64,000 nt of DNA from Algoriphagus yeomjeoni (GTDB lineage: Bacteria; Bacteroidota; Bacteroidia; Cytophagales; Cyclobacteriaceae), in NCBI RefSeq assembly GCF_003259505.1, contig NZ_QLLK01000007.1, positions 236,763 to 300,762 of the forward strand, written 5' to 3'. The translations under genes were made by a program, and so were the position numbers. Within the stretch, counting starts at the first letter, position 1. Each line of letters starts with the position of its first letter. Shown one piece after another: positions 45,356 through 54,347 of the stretch. Under the pieces are notes generated by a model. That model was not told the DNA's origin and did not search any database. It was given only the letters and a program-made list of their open reading frames with translations.

Positions 45356-46156
45356 ATGAAAACTACACTACTACCACTAGTATTCTTCGTCTTTATTGCA
45401 AGCCAAGTTTTTGCGCAGAGCGAACCTGATACCATCATTTACACTAAAACCAAGGTGATCAAAGTATTTGGAAACACTTGGTCTTACAAGCAGAAAGAAG
45501 ACGGTAAATGGATTCTGGATGTGCAAGAAAACGATGAAGTGAAAATTTCAGAACTTCAAAAAATGAGAAAATTCAGTGTTGGCTTAGATACAGAACTTGG
45601 GATCAACCAGGTAGCTCCCACTGACCAAATGCCAACTGTGAAACCATGGGGATCTTGGTATTATGCGATCAATTTAATGGGAATAACTAAAGTTTCTAAA
45701 AACTTTCATATCAACACTTCCCTTGGCGTTAACTGGTACAATTTCAAATTAGAGGATAGAAATCTGATTGCTGTGAAAAACCCAGACGGAATAGTTTGGG
45801 AAGAATTTGCAGGACCAGGCACTGGCACTAAATCTAAAATCTCAGCTTCTTACCTGAATTTCACTTTGGTCCCTACTATTCTCACCAATAACCAAAAACT
45901 TCGACTTGGTCTGGGTGGCTACGCAGGAGTGAGAATTGGTGGACGAGGCAAATTTGTTTATGACGATGAAAATGGCAAAAAGCAGAAGCAGTTTGAAAAG
46001 TCGAACATGTACGTGGAAAACTTCCGCTATGGCGCTCGTGCTGAGATCGGAGTCAGTGATGTCACTTTATTCTTTAACTACGATTTAAATAACCTTTTCC
46101 AAGAAAATTCAGACCTTGAAGTACAGGCAATCAGCTTCGGAGTCACTATCAGATAA
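45356..46156 (+). CDS. Outer-membrane beta-barrel protein, paralogue of upstream barrel
   Basis: This 266-residue protein has a signal peptide (LLPLVFFVFIASQVFAQ), a short soluble stretch, and a barrel that aligns by eye with the upstream one: VGLDTELGINQ, KPWGSWYYAINLMGITKVSKNFHINTSLGVNWYNFKLEDR, KSKISASYLNFT, GGYAGVRIGG, FRYGARAEIGV and FNYDLNNLFQ. A tandem duplication is likely. Function unknown. Confidence 0.85.
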   Translation: MKTTLLPLVFFVFIASQVFAQSEPDTIIYTKTKVIKVFGNTWSYKQKEDGKWILDVQENDEVKISELQKMRKFSVGLDTELGINQVAPTDQMPTVKPWGSWYYAINLMGITKVSKNFHINTSLGVNWYNFKLEDRNLIAVKNPDGIVWEEFAGPGTGTKSKISASYLNFTLVPTILTNNQKLRLGLGGYAGVRIGGRGKFVYDDENGKKQKQFEKSNMYVENFRYGARAEIGVSDVTLFFNYDLNNLFQENSDLEVQAISFGVTIR

Positions 46157-46168
46157 ACAACCAGAACT

Positions 46169-47098
46169 ATGAACAGACTATTCAAATTTTCGAGCTTGGC
46201 CTTAGCCATGATACTGATCTCAGTGGTCAGCTTTGCGCAAAAAGTATTGGTAGACGCCAATAAAAACTACTCCAATATCAAGGCTATAGAAGTCAGTGGT
46301 GGCTGGCTGGACGTCTCTTTCACTGGAGGATCAAATTCAGACGTGAATGTGGAAGCATTTCTGGAATCTTCAAACGAAAACCAGGACATCATTTTTGTAA
46401 CCGTGGGAGATGTATTAAAAATCTCGTATGAGCAAAGCTCAACCAATTCATCTTGGAGCAACAACCGAAACAAAGGCTACATCAAAATCACTGGCCCAAT
46501 GAATATAGACCTGGATATGAGAAACTCCTCAGGAACACTCACTGTGAACAAAGTAGTAGGTGATAAGACCAACCTGAGAGTATCATCAGGCAAAATCACC
46601 GCAACGAATATCTCTGGGGATTTAGCTATCAAAGCTAGTTCTGGCTCACTCTATATAGACAAAGTATCGGGAGATATTGAAGCAGGAGTAACTTCGGGAA
46701 ATGCAGATATCAACAATGTGGGCGGCAGTGTTGACTACCAATCAACAAGTGGTTCTCTGACCGCAGATCGAGTAAAAGGTCAGTTAAGTGTTGCCCTTAC
46801 CTCAGGAAATGCAAAATTGAGCAACATAGGTTCTTTAGGTTCTATGAAATTCACCTCTGGAAATATCCGTGCTACCAATGCAGGTTTGAGTGGAAGAACC
46901 AATCTCAGTGGAACCTCCGGAAATTTCAAAATCCAAACATCTTCTGATTTGAAAAAATACAATTTCTCTTTACGAGCTTCCTCAGGAAATCTTAGAGTAG
47001 GTGGAATCAATACTGGTAAAAATTTAGAAATCGATAATGATGCCTCTGACTGGGTAAAAGGATCTATTTCATCAGGAAATATTTCTATCGAGAATTAA
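46169..47098 (+). CDS. DUF4097 (LiaG-like) secreted beta-helix protein
   Basis: This 309-residue protein has a signal peptide (SLALAMILISVVSFAQ) and a right-handed beta-helix of repeated SSGxL/TSGNxxI motifs (for example SSGKITATNISGDLAIKASSGSLYID). That is the DUF4097 pattern of adhesin-like envelope proteins. It starts 12 bases after the second barrel and ends the sigma operon, before a terminator. Confidence 0.9.
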   Translation: MNRLFKFSSLALAMILISVVSFAQKVLVDANKNYSNIKAIEVSGGWLDVSFTGGSNSDVNVEAFLESSNENQDIIFVTVGDVLKISYEQSSTNSSWSNNRNKGYIKITGPMNIDLDMRNSSGTLTVNKVVGDKTNLRVSSGKITATNISGDLAIKASSGSLYIDKVSGDIEAGVTSGNADINNVGGSVDYQSTSGSLTADRVKGQLSVALTSGNAKLSNIGSLGSMKFTSGNIRATNAGLSGRTNLSGTSGNFKIQTSSDLKKYNFSLRASSGNLRVGGINTGKNLEIDNDASDWVKGSISSGNISIEN

Positions 47099-47120
47099 AC
47101 ATTAGCTATAATGATCCGAA

Positions 47121-47150
47121 AAGGCCAATCCACTTGGGTTGGCTTTTTTG
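47121..47150 (+). terminator. Terminator of the sigma operon
   Basis: GCCAATCC-ACTT-GGGTTGGC (one G-U pair) followed by TTTTTT, 23 bases after the DUF4097 stop. Confidence 0.85.
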
Positions 47151-47378
47151 TTTCCTTTTTTACCGCGGAGTCCGCAGAGCTTTACGCAGAGAACGCTTAG
47201 AATAATGGATTTTAATAACTAGTAATTTCAGCTTTTTCTAATAAAAAATCTCTAAACATTATGCCACGTTTTACAACCATATTTTGATCGTCTGATTCAA
47301 CTATGTACTAGATTCTTGGCTCTAAATTCTTGATTCTTAAATCTTAAATCTAACGTCTTGTGTCTAACATCTTAACTA

Positions 47379-47921
47379 TCATTCAGGTCTAGATGCCAAC
47401 CTGATAATTTCAGCATCCTCCTTGTTCAGTTTTAACACCTTTTTTATTCGCTCCGGAGTTGGCTTGGCAACAGAAAAGAAGAAAAGTGCCACAGCAAATA
47501 TCACGTTGAAGATAGCTGATCCGAAAAACAGTAATCCAGCTGAGCAAATCAGAGCGATCACAAAAAGGATTAGATATCGCTCTCTGGTCGCATTTGCGTA
47601 GATTTTTAATTTTTTCAAAAGATCATCCGTCAGGAAAACCGCCTTGACTTTTTTATTGAAAAGAAAATATTGAACAAGCAAAAGCCCAATTCCAGCACCT
47701 GATAATAGTTGTCCAAAAAACATCGGTAATTCAGGCAAGTCCCAGGTAATTTCTCCGCTGGATTGATACAAATAGATCATCCCAAATAGAGGCAAAACCA
47801 GAATCAACAGGATCAAAATAAGTTGATCTAGGCTCTTATAAACCCGCCTGAATTCTTGATTTTCCAGAATGGGAGTTTCATTATGACTCTCTGGCCTATT
47901 CAATGTTGATCTTGACATCAT
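47379..47921 (-). CDS. Membrane protein, unknown
   Basis: This 180-residue protein has about four hydrophobic segments (about 30-50, 66-86, 115-135 and 138-153) and a short basic C-terminal cytoplasmic tail. The first 25 bases overlap the ferredoxin reductase gene, so it is co-transcribed after it. No family recognised. Confidence 0.65.
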   Translation of the reverse strand: MMSRSTLNRPESHNETPILENQEFRRVYKSLDQLILILLILVLPLFGMIYLYQSSGEITWDLPELPMFFGQLLSGAGIGLLLVQYFLFNKKVKAVFLTDDLLKKLKIYANATRERYLILFVIALICSAGLLFFGSAIFNVIFAVALFFFSVAKPTPERIKKVLKLNKEDAEIIRLASRPE

Positions 47922-48999
47922 CTGTCAATGGATGTGAAACGCAACACAGCACATAGCCAGCTTCGATTTCATTTGGACTCAAACCTGCATCCTCATCCAT
48001 TTTCACTTTCCCACTTTGCAATTTACCTCTGCATGCGGTACACAACCCACTTTGGCAGCTGTATGGCATATTCAAGTTCTGTGAAAGTCCAGCTTCAAGA
48101 ATGGTTTTATCAGGAGACACAGTGACCGCATTCTCTTCACCATCCAAAATCACGGTAACATCTCTAGTCAACAAACCTCCAGTAATCCCATGAGCAGCGT
48201 CTTCATGAGCCTTATCTGCGGCGGAGGAATAGAAGCTCTCGCGATGAACTTTATCCCTTAACACACCTAATTCATCCAAAACCGCAACCACATTATCCAT
48301 GATTCCTTCGGGACCGCACGCGAAATATTCCTTGTCAAACTCAGGATCCAATTCGGCTTTTTTCGCAAAATCAAGAATACTTTCTTTTGTCAAGCGACCT
48401 TTCATCCCCTTCCAAGAATCAGAAGGCTGACTCAAATTATGAATGACTTCCAGCCTATCTGGGTTCTTCTCGACTAAAGTCCCAAGCTCTTTTTTGAAGA
48501 TAATTTGCTCCTCATTTCGGCTACAGTAAAGCAGGGAAACCTTGGAATTTGGCTCATTCACCAGTACGGATTTTAAAATACCCATGATTGGTGTGATCCC
48601 ACTTCCTGCCGCTACCAGGAAGAAATGCTTCTTATTTTTGGAATGAAAGTCAGTGGTGAAATTCCCTAGTGGCTTTAGTACGTTAATTGTTTTACCCGGG
48701 AAGACACGCTCATTTAAAAAGTTAGAAAACTTGCCTTTTGGTACTCGCTTTACAGAAATCCCGGGGAAGGGATCCACAAAGGGCGAGGTGCACAGGCTAT
48801 ACGATCTTCGCTGCTCTTTACCTTCAAAATCCATTACAAGAGTCAGAAACTGACCTGGCTTGTAATCCAAAAATGGCTCTGGCTGCTCAAAATACAAGGT
48901 TACTGTATCTTCTGTCTCTCTTACTACCTCTCTCACTTTCAGAGGTAAAAACTGTGGAGCTTTTACCTCTTCCTTCTTTTTCTTAAATAAATTGAACAT
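47896..48999 (-). CDS. Ferredoxin-type NAD(P)H oxidoreductase (PaaE-like)
   Basis: This 367-residue protein has an FAD/NAD module (RRSYSLCTSP for flavin, AAGSGITPIMGIL for pyridine nucleotide) and a C-terminal plant-type ferredoxin with CQSGLCTACRG and a fourth cysteine in GYVLCCVSH. Such reductases deliver electrons from NADPH to oxygenases or desaturases. No partner oxygenase is nearby. Confidence 0.9.
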   Translation of the reverse strand: MFNLFKKKKEEVKAPQFLPLKVREVVRETEDTVTLYFEQPEPFLDYKPGQFLTLVMDFEGKEQRRSYSLCTSPFVDPFPGISVKRVPKGKFSNFLNERVFPGKTINVLKPLGNFTTDFHSKNKKHFFLVAAGSGITPIMGILKSVLVNEPNSKVSLLYCSRNEEQIIFKKELGTLVEKNPDRLEVIHNLSQPSDSWKGMKGRLTKESILDFAKKAELDPEFDKEYFACGPEGIMDNVVAVLDELGVLRDKVHRESFYSSAADKAHEDAAHGITGGLLTRDVTVILDGEENAVTVSPDKTILEAGLSQNLNMPYSCQSGLCTACRGKLQSGKVKMDEDAGLSPNEIEAGYVLCCVSHPLTDDVKINIE

Positions 49000-49178
49000 T
49001 CCTGATCTGAGCTTTTATTTGTTTTACGGTTGCAAAATTAACCCTGAAAGCCAAATATTATGGCTTGGGATTGATTATTTGCTCATGATAACTCAGATAA
49101 TGCTAGAGTGGTTCGAATTATTTGAAGGATATTTCCCGAATTAGACATCTTAAAACCGGACTTTTGGCTTCAAAAAAT

Positions 49179-49186
49179 TAACTTTG
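49179..49186 (+). promoter_or_regulatory. Candidate -7 promoter element of purB
   Basis: TAACTTTG matches the Bacteroidota consensus TAnnTTTG and lies 32 bases upstream of the purB ATG. A TTTTG at 49162-49166 is only 12 bases away, too close for the usual spacing of about 19, so the -33 element is uncertain. Confidence 0.45.
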
Positions 49187-49218
49187 CAGCTTCCTAAAAC
49201 CAAATTGATTAAAAAGAG

Positions 49219-50562
49219 ATGGAATTAAATGCATTGACCGCAGTGACTTCTGTAGATGGACGCTATGCTGGCAAAACTGCTCCTCTGAGAGCCTATTTTT
49301 CTGAATTTGCCCTAATCAAATATCGAGTTCATGTAGAAGTAGAGTATTTCATTGCCCTTTGCGAACTTCCATTGCCTCAACTTAAAGGTTTTGATAATAG
49401 CTTGTTCTCAAACCTCAGATCGATCGTAACTGATTTCTCCATGAATGATGCCGACACGATCAAAGCCACTGAAAAGATCACAAATCATGATGTCAAAGCA
49501 GTCGAATATTTTCTGAAAGAGAAATTTGATGCACTTGGTTTAGAAGCACACAAGGAATTCATTCACTTTGGATTGACTTCTCAGGATATCAATAACACAG
49601 CAACTCCTCTGATGCTGAAAGAGGGACTAAATGACGTGATTTTACCTCAGTTAGATGCGGTTTTAGATAGACTGCAAGTGCTGGCCGATAACTGGAAGGA
49701 TATTCCAATGCTAGCTAAAACTCATGGCCAGCCAGCATCTCCTACACGTTTAGGAAAGGAAATCGAGGTGTTTGTTGTCAGATTGAAAAAACAACTTGAA
49801 TTACTTCACCACATTCCTTATTCAGCAAAGTTTGGCGGAGCCACCGGCAATATGAATGCGCATCATGTAGCTTACCCATCTTTCAAATGGAATGAGTTTG
49901 CTTTCCAATTTGTAGGAGAATACTTAGGATTGGAAAGAAGCTACCCTACTACCCAAATCGAGCACTACGATAATCTTGCTGCCATTTTTGATGGACTGAA
50001 AAGAATAAATACCATCCTGTTGGATTTATCCAAGGACGTATGGCATTACGTTTCCATGAATTACTTCAAGCAAAAAATCAAAGCTGGGGAGATTGGATCC
50101 TCAGCCATGCCTCATAAAGTCAACCCGATTGATTTTGAAAATGCTGAGGGAAATTTGGGCATCGCCAATGCCCTATTGGAGCACTTGGCGGCTAAACTTC
50201 CTGTTTCTAGACTTCAGCGAGATTTGACAGATAGCACTGTATTGAGAATCATCGGTGTGCCTCTGGGGCATATGTTGATTTCCTTTGAATCTTTGCTAAA
50301 AGGCCTTGGAAAATTAGAGTTGAATGAAGCTGCAATTCAGGCAGATTTGGAAGAAAACTGGGCGGTAGTAGCGGAAGCGATCCAAACCGTACTGAGAAGA
50401 GAAGGATTCCCAAAACCGTATGAGGCACTGAAAGACCTCACCAGAACGAATACAAAAATCACGGAAAAATCAATTGCTGAGTTTATTGCTAATCTTCCTA
50501 TCTCTGATGAGTTGAAGGCGGAGCTGAGTGTGATTTCTCCATTTAATTATACAGGAATATAA
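49219..50562 (+). CDS. purB: Adenylosuccinate lyase
   Basis: The 447-residue enzyme catalyses two steps of purine synthesis (SAICAR to AICAR, adenylosuccinate to AMP). Visible are FIHFGLTSQDINNTA, TKTHGQPASPT as AKTHGQPASPT, and the fumarase/aspartase-superfamily signature GSSAMPHKVNPIDFENAEGN (about 292-312). Length agrees with the E. coli-type PurB. Monocistronic, with terminator. Confidence 0.96.
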   Translation: MELNALTAVTSVDGRYAGKTAPLRAYFSEFALIKYRVHVEVEYFIALCELPLPQLKGFDNSLFSNLRSIVTDFSMNDADTIKATEKITNHDVKAVEYFLKEKFDALGLEAHKEFIHFGLTSQDINNTATPLMLKEGLNDVILPQLDAVLDRLQVLADNWKDIPMLAKTHGQPASPTRLGKEIEVFVVRLKKQLELLHHIPYSAKFGGATGNMNAHHVAYPSFKWNEFAFQFVGEYLGLERSYPTTQIEHYDNLAAIFDGLKRINTILLDLSKDVWHYVSMNYFKQKIKAGEIGSSAMPHKVNPIDFENAEGNLGIANALLEHLAAKLPVSRLQRDLTDSTVLRIIGVPLGHMLISFESLLKGLGKLELNEAAIQADLEENWAVVAEAIQTVLRREGFPKPYEALKDLTRTNTKITEKSIAEFIANLPISDELKAELSVISPFNYTGI

Positions 50563-50596
50563 TTTAAGTTTGAAATCTACAACGAACCATACCTTT

Positions 50597-50632
50597 AAAG
50601 CTGAGACTGTTTAGACTCAGCTTTAATTTTTT
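50597..50632 (+). terminator. Terminator of purB
   Basis: AAAGCTGAG ... CTCAGCTTT stem with a ten-base loop, then AATTTTTT. Confidence 0.85.
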
Positions 50633-50706
50633 CCCTGCCTAAATTATATCAATTAAACCTAAAAATAATTTTTTCGTTGTTAGTTTATAACTAAAGACCA
50701 TATTTA

Positions 50707-51084
50707 ATGAAAGTCCATCTCTCTCTTTTATTACTTTTCAGTTTCTGTAGTATAAGTACTATGGTATTAGGACAAAAAACCAGTCTTGACACCACAATAA
50801 AAGAACCTGTCACCATTAAATTAATATGCAAATCACGGGATGTACCTCCTGTATCTATGCTTATTTATTGTGATGGCAAAACTCTGTTCCTTCCAGCAAA
50901 TCAAAAATCAAAAGACTTTTTCTCGAAAATTGATAGTAATTTAATAGATACCATTAGAGTCAAAAAAGACAAAGAGTTTCTCGCCAAGTATGATATTGAG
51001 GATGAAAAAGCGATTATTTTGGTGTATCTAAATCCTACTTTTATGGACTCATCTTCCAAAAAAATACGCTCAAAATTTAATTAG
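50707..51084 (+). CDS. Small secreted protein, unknown
   Basis: This 125-residue protein starts with a signal peptide (KVHLSLLLLFSFCSISTMVLGQ). The mature part of about 100 residues has no recognised family. It lies between purB and the RAYT-disturbed region. Confidence 0.6.
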   Translation: MKVHLSLLLLFSFCSISTMVLGQKTSLDTTIKEPVTIKLICKSRDVPPVSMLIYCDGKTLFLPANQKSKDFFSKIDSNLIDTIRVKKDKEFLAKYDIEDEKAIILVYLNPTFMDSSSKKIRSKFN

Positions 51085-51369
51085 GAAAATAATCGCCAAT
51101 CATAGATTAACTAGTTATTAATTCCAATAGGAAGTAAAGCGTGAGAAATACATTTTACTTGCTAAAGCCTACCGAAAAAATAAGTAGAATTTTTACCCGT
51201 CACGTTGGTTCTGTTATATTCAATTTTTGCAAACTGAATTACACATTAGCCATTTCGTTTGTACTTTTCTAATAAATTATCCGTAATTTACTCCAAACAA
51301 ATAGTATAAATAGCAGTTTAAATACAATCAACTGCTTTTTAGAATATAAACTCTTTAACTCTTAATGCT

Positions 51370-51507
51370 ATGAAAACTAAAAAAACAACAACTTCTACAT
51401 CGACAGATGAAGTTACAAATGCAGCTACTGAGTCAGTAAAAAACCTCACAGAATTGGGCAAAACTGAACTAGTAAGAAAGAAGAAAGTAGATCCAGGAAT
51501 TGAGTAA
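51370..51507 (+). CDS. Small Thr/Lys-rich protein (45 residues)
   Basis: ATG at 51370 opens a frame of 45 codons (MKTKKTTTSTSTDEV...VDPGIE) that ends with TAA at 51505-51507. The end lies just inside the first copy of the 134-bp direct repeat. It is probably the original neighbour of ctlX. Composition is low-complexity; it may be a real small protein. Confidence 0.5.
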   Translation: MKTKKTTTSTSTDEVTNAATESVKNLTELGKTELVRKKKVDPGIE

Positions 51508-51636
51508 GATTTAGGATTTACTTCAATCAATTAGTTGCCAAGGGCAAAAAGATCTCAGCCATCATACAGCGCGCACTTCCTCCACCAAGCTTTTCTATGG
51601 TTGGAATGGAAGGACTGATGATGGTTGAGTATTTTT
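51503..51636. repeat. 134-bp direct repeat, copy 1 (duplicated ctlX 3' end)
   Basis: Base-for-base identical to 52408-52541 at an offset of 905. It contains the last 110 bases of the ctlX coding region, so this copy is a truncated fragment of that gene. Confidence 0.97.
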
Positions 51637-51645
51637 TGGCCGCCA

Positions 51646-51666
51646 CCGTTCGTGTCTCACGAACGG
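51646..51666. repeat. REP-like hairpin at left end of the RAYT unit
   Basis: Perfect inverted repeat CCGTTCGTG/CACGAACGG with a three-base loop, 9 bases inside the left edge of the insert. Confidence 0.85.
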
Positions 51667-51720
51667 TAAAATCACAAGTTCAATGTGAAATTATGAGTAA
51701 TCCCTAAGCTCTCAACTTTT

Positions 51721-52242
51721 TCAAATTCGGTCACCTACATGGCTTAACAGCCCGAATTCATCAACACCAGTCTCATAGAATTTGTAAGAAGAATAAGTAT
51801 AATCTAAAGGATTATTGGAGAGCATCCATTTCTTTTTACATGGATTATTGTGGATATAATCCAATTTTTGGTAAACCATATTTGGAGTATATAGCTCTAC
51901 CGCCATTGAATCTCTTTGCCAGAACTGATGGTCTTTGTTCGCAAAATTAACTATGAATTTATTTAAATATTCAGGAATGTCTTCTTTTAGTTTTCTCAGA
52001 AAGCTATGACTGGTGAATTTTAAAAAACTAGCATGAGGCAACTCTTTACCATTCATTTTAGTGTTTTCAAATAGGAGATGAATATGATTTGGCATAATCA
52101 CGAAGCCATAAATTTTAAGACATTTTTTGTCTACAAGATATTTCAAACTGGAAAGTAGAATCTCTTTGAAACCAGCTCTATCAAACAAAGGAATCCAATT
52201 GTGAATTGTGGCCGTGAAAAAATAAATCCTGTCTAATTCCAT
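51721..52242 (-). CDS. RAYT-type REP-associated Y1 transposase
   Basis: I start at MELDRIYFFTATIHNW (173 residues); the open frame has an earlier ATG. The HUH motif is MPNHIHLL (His53, His55) and the tyrosine motif is YIHNNPCKKKW (Tyr129), which define the REP-associated tyrosine transposases (TnpA-REP). These domesticated IS200-like enzymes mobilise REP palindromes. The gene sits between the REP-like hairpins described above. Confidence 0.93.
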   Translation of the reverse strand: MELDRIYFFTATIHNWIPLFDRAGFKEILLSSLKYLVDKKCLKIYGFVIMPNHIHLLFENTKMNGKELPHASFLKFTSHSFLRKLKEDIPEYLNKFIVNFANKDHQFWQRDSMAVELYTPNMVYQKLDYIHNNPCKKKWMLSNNPLDYTYSSYKFYETGVDEFGLLSHVGDRI

Positions 52243-52320
52243 AAAAGCTATAAAGACCCAATAATTGAACTTTATTTTATAAATCAAACAATTTCGAAAA
52301 CTAAGGAACCTTAGCTAATC

Positions 52321-52399
52321 CGTGAGTGAGACCCTCACGTGGTCGCAGACACAATGAATACAAATCATAGAATTTTGTTGGTGAGTGAAGACACTCACC
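52321..52399. repeat. REP-like hairpins at right end of the RAYT unit
   Basis: CGTGAG...CTCACG and the perfect GGTGAGTG/CACTCACC pair, ending 8 bases before the right direct repeat. Confidence 0.85.
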
Positions 52400-52407
52400 A
52401 AGGCGTT

Positions 52408-52541
52408 AGTAAGATTTAGGATTTACTTCAATCAATTAGTTGCCAAGGGCAAAAAGATCTCAGCCATCATACAGCGCGCACTTCCTCCACCAAGCTTTTC
52501 TATGGTTGGAATGGAAGGACTGATGATGGTTGAGTATTTTT
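52408..52541. repeat. 134-bp direct repeat, copy 2 (at the intact ctlX gene)
   Basis: Second copy, including the 3' end of ctlX, which therefore keeps its normal reading frame and stop here. Confidence 0.97.
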
Positions 52542-53367
52542 CTATCAATTGGATCTGTCCAATATTCAAAGAATCCAGCGCAGTGTCGGACATGACGGTG
52601 AATTTTTCTCCTCCATCATTTCCAACTTCCAGCATATTTCCTGCGAAGTGAAATTTTTGTTTTGTAGTAATAGGGACTACTTTTTTTCCTGCCTGTGTCA
52701 AAGATTTTTGTACTGCCTGTTTCTCTGATGCTTTAGGTATACTATCCAAGCAGACAATAGCCAAATCAGTCCCAACATGCATCATCACATTGGTATGGTA
52801 AATGGGGCTGAGCACACCTTGATTTTCTTGCTTCGCATGAAAACCTACAATGTTATAGCCCAACAGTTTGCCTAAATAATCAAGAGGAATTCTGTGTGTT
52901 CGTTCTGAGAAGCAAGCAAAAATAGTCTTGGAATGATGATCCAAAACCATACTTCCAGTTCCTTCTAAATATTGCTCATCATCCTCAAAAAAGCTTAAAT
53001 CTATAACGTCATTTACTACAAACTTACGTTTTATCAAATTTTCTATGAGATCTATTCTGCGCTCCTGCCGTCTAATCGGCGAGTACATGGGATACAAAAT
53101 CAACTTACCATCGGGATGTGTACTAAACCAATTATTGGGAAATACGGCATCCGGCTTTACAGGCATAGAAGTATCTTCTTCCACAATCACATTGACTCCC
53201 TGATCCCTGAGCATAGCCACAAAGGAATCAAATTCTTTCTGTGCCAGTGAATTGATAATTTCAGGCGATCTTCCATCTGATTGTTGATAAAAGTTATTTC
53301 CCGCAGTTTCTGGATTGAACCCAAAGTTTGCTGGACGAACCATCAGTATAGTAGAAGTGATTTGCAT
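52432..53367 (-). CDS. ctlX: CtlX-type citrulline hydrolase (arginine deiminase superfamily)
   Basis: The 311-residue enzyme has the guanidino-group-modifying fold: PDAVFPNNWFSTHPDG (about 73-88), EGTGSMVLDH (about 138), YHTNVMMHVG (about 190) and the catalytic cysteine in GGSARCMMAEIF (about 292-303). This is the CtlX family, which hydrolyses citrulline or a related compound. The last 110 bases are duplicated by the RAYT event without changing this copy. The upstream secreted-protein stop overlaps its ATG by one base (TAATG). Confidence 0.92.
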   Translation of the reverse strand: MQITSTILMVRPANFGFNPETAGNNFYQQSDGRSPEIINSLAQKEFDSFVAMLRDQGVNVIVEEDTSMPVKPDAVFPNNWFSTHPDGKLILYPMYSPIRRQERRIDLIENLIKRKFVVNDVIDLSFFEDDEQYLEGTGSMVLDHHSKTIFACFSERTHRIPLDYLGKLLGYNIVGFHAKQENQGVLSPIYHTNVMMHVGTDLAIVCLDSIPKASEKQAVQKSLTQAGKKVVPITTKQKFHFAGNMLEVGNDGGEKFTVMSDTALDSLNIGQIQLIEKYSTIISPSIPTIEKLGGGSARCMMAEIFLPLATN

Positions 53368-54236
53368 TAAGGCATTTTTGCTGTGTACTTATAAAGAACG
53401 GGATCCAAATCGAATCGTTTTTCACTGAGCGTGTAGAAGACTTTACCATCAGGTCTAAATCCAATCGCCTCGCCTTGCGGCTCAGGCGAATAAGGGAGTT
53501 CTGTTGGTTTTCTACTCATAGCCTCGGCTACAGATTCTCCAGTATTCCTTTTCCAATAGTAAATAGCCAGGTAATTTTTTACCAAAATCTGGCTTCCATC
53601 AGCCGAGATATCAGCAGCAGTCGAACTGGTGAATGGAAGCTTAATTAACTCTTCCAATTCATCTTGACCACCATTAAACTTATCTGCAGCAAGACGATAA
53701 AGGGTATTAACGCTATCGCGCTTGGAGATAATAAAGATATCGCCAGAAATTGGATCAACCATTAGGGACTCTGCATCCCTTGATCCTCCCGGATATTTAA
53801 TGGCTCTTTTTTCGGGCAAAACCTGGGTCGTAGAAGTTACTTGAGTTGGCTCGGGAACCCTGTAAATGACAATTTCATCATGCACAGCATTATTATCACC
53901 AATTTCACCAACATAGATGTAGTTTTTCCCATCTGATCCTGGGCCTATTGCTATGTCTTCCCAGTCTCTATTTTCGGTCTCTAGAAATACAATTTTCCCT
54001 AGATTTCCCCCCAAAGAATCCAATAAATAAACTGCCGCTTCACCGCCACTGTCATTATGAACATAGATGACTCCGGGGGAAACCCTACTTATTGCCAAGC
54101 CTGAAATTTCATCCAACTCATCATTTTTAAGTGTGGCGACAGGAACACCTTCCCCAAAACTCATAATTACTTCATCCTGAGCACTTACACAGGAAAAAGA
54201 CAAAAACATAATGATTACTCCTAATGATATTTTCAT
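53367..54236 (-). CDS. Secreted beta-propeller-like protein
   Basis: This 289-residue protein has a signal peptide (LGVIIMFLSFSCVSAQ) and propeller-like repeats: DEISGLAISRVSPGVIYVHNDSGGEA, RDWEDIAIGPGSDGKNYIYVGEIGDN, RDAESLMVDPISGDIFIISKRD and GEAIGFRPDGKVFYTLSE. It overlaps the ctlX start by one base. A hydrolase or sugar-binding role is possible, unknown. Confidence 0.75.
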   Translation of the reverse strand: MKISLGVIIMFLSFSCVSAQDEVIMSFGEGVPVATLKNDELDEISGLAISRVSPGVIYVHNDSGGEAAVYLLDSLGGNLGKIVFLETENRDWEDIAIGPGSDGKNYIYVGEIGDNNAVHDEIVIYRVPEPTQVTSTTQVLPEKRAIKYPGGSRDAESLMVDPISGDIFIISKRDSVNTLYRLAADKFNGGQDELEELIKLPFTSSTAADISADGSQILVKNYLAIYYWKRNTGESVAEAMSRKPTELPYSPEPQGEAIGFRPDGKVFYTLSEKRFDLDPVLYKYTAKMP

Positions 54237-54347
54237 GGGGTAGATTTAATAACTAGCTAAAAGTAAAAAAAATGAGCAGTAGCCTTGCAATCTAAACCAG
54301 CTTAGAAATATTAATTTCACATAACAAGTAAAATAAACAGCTAGAAA

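Larger units (their letters stand above)
51637..52407. mobile_element. RAYT unit lying between the 134-bp direct repeats
   Basis: A 771-bp insert. Its left end carries a perfect hairpin CCGTTCGTG-TCT-CACGAACGG (51646-51666). Its right end carries CGTGAG...CTCACG (52321-52339) and a perfect GGTGAGTG-AAGA-CACTCACC (52380-52399). These are REP-like palindromes at the ends of a RAYT gene. The unit length plus repeat is 905 bp. Confidence 0.85.

Noticed and set aside
49162..49166. A TTTTG as the -33 element of the purB promoter.
   Set aside because: Only 12 bases separate it from the -7 motif, shorter than the usual spacing in this phylum.
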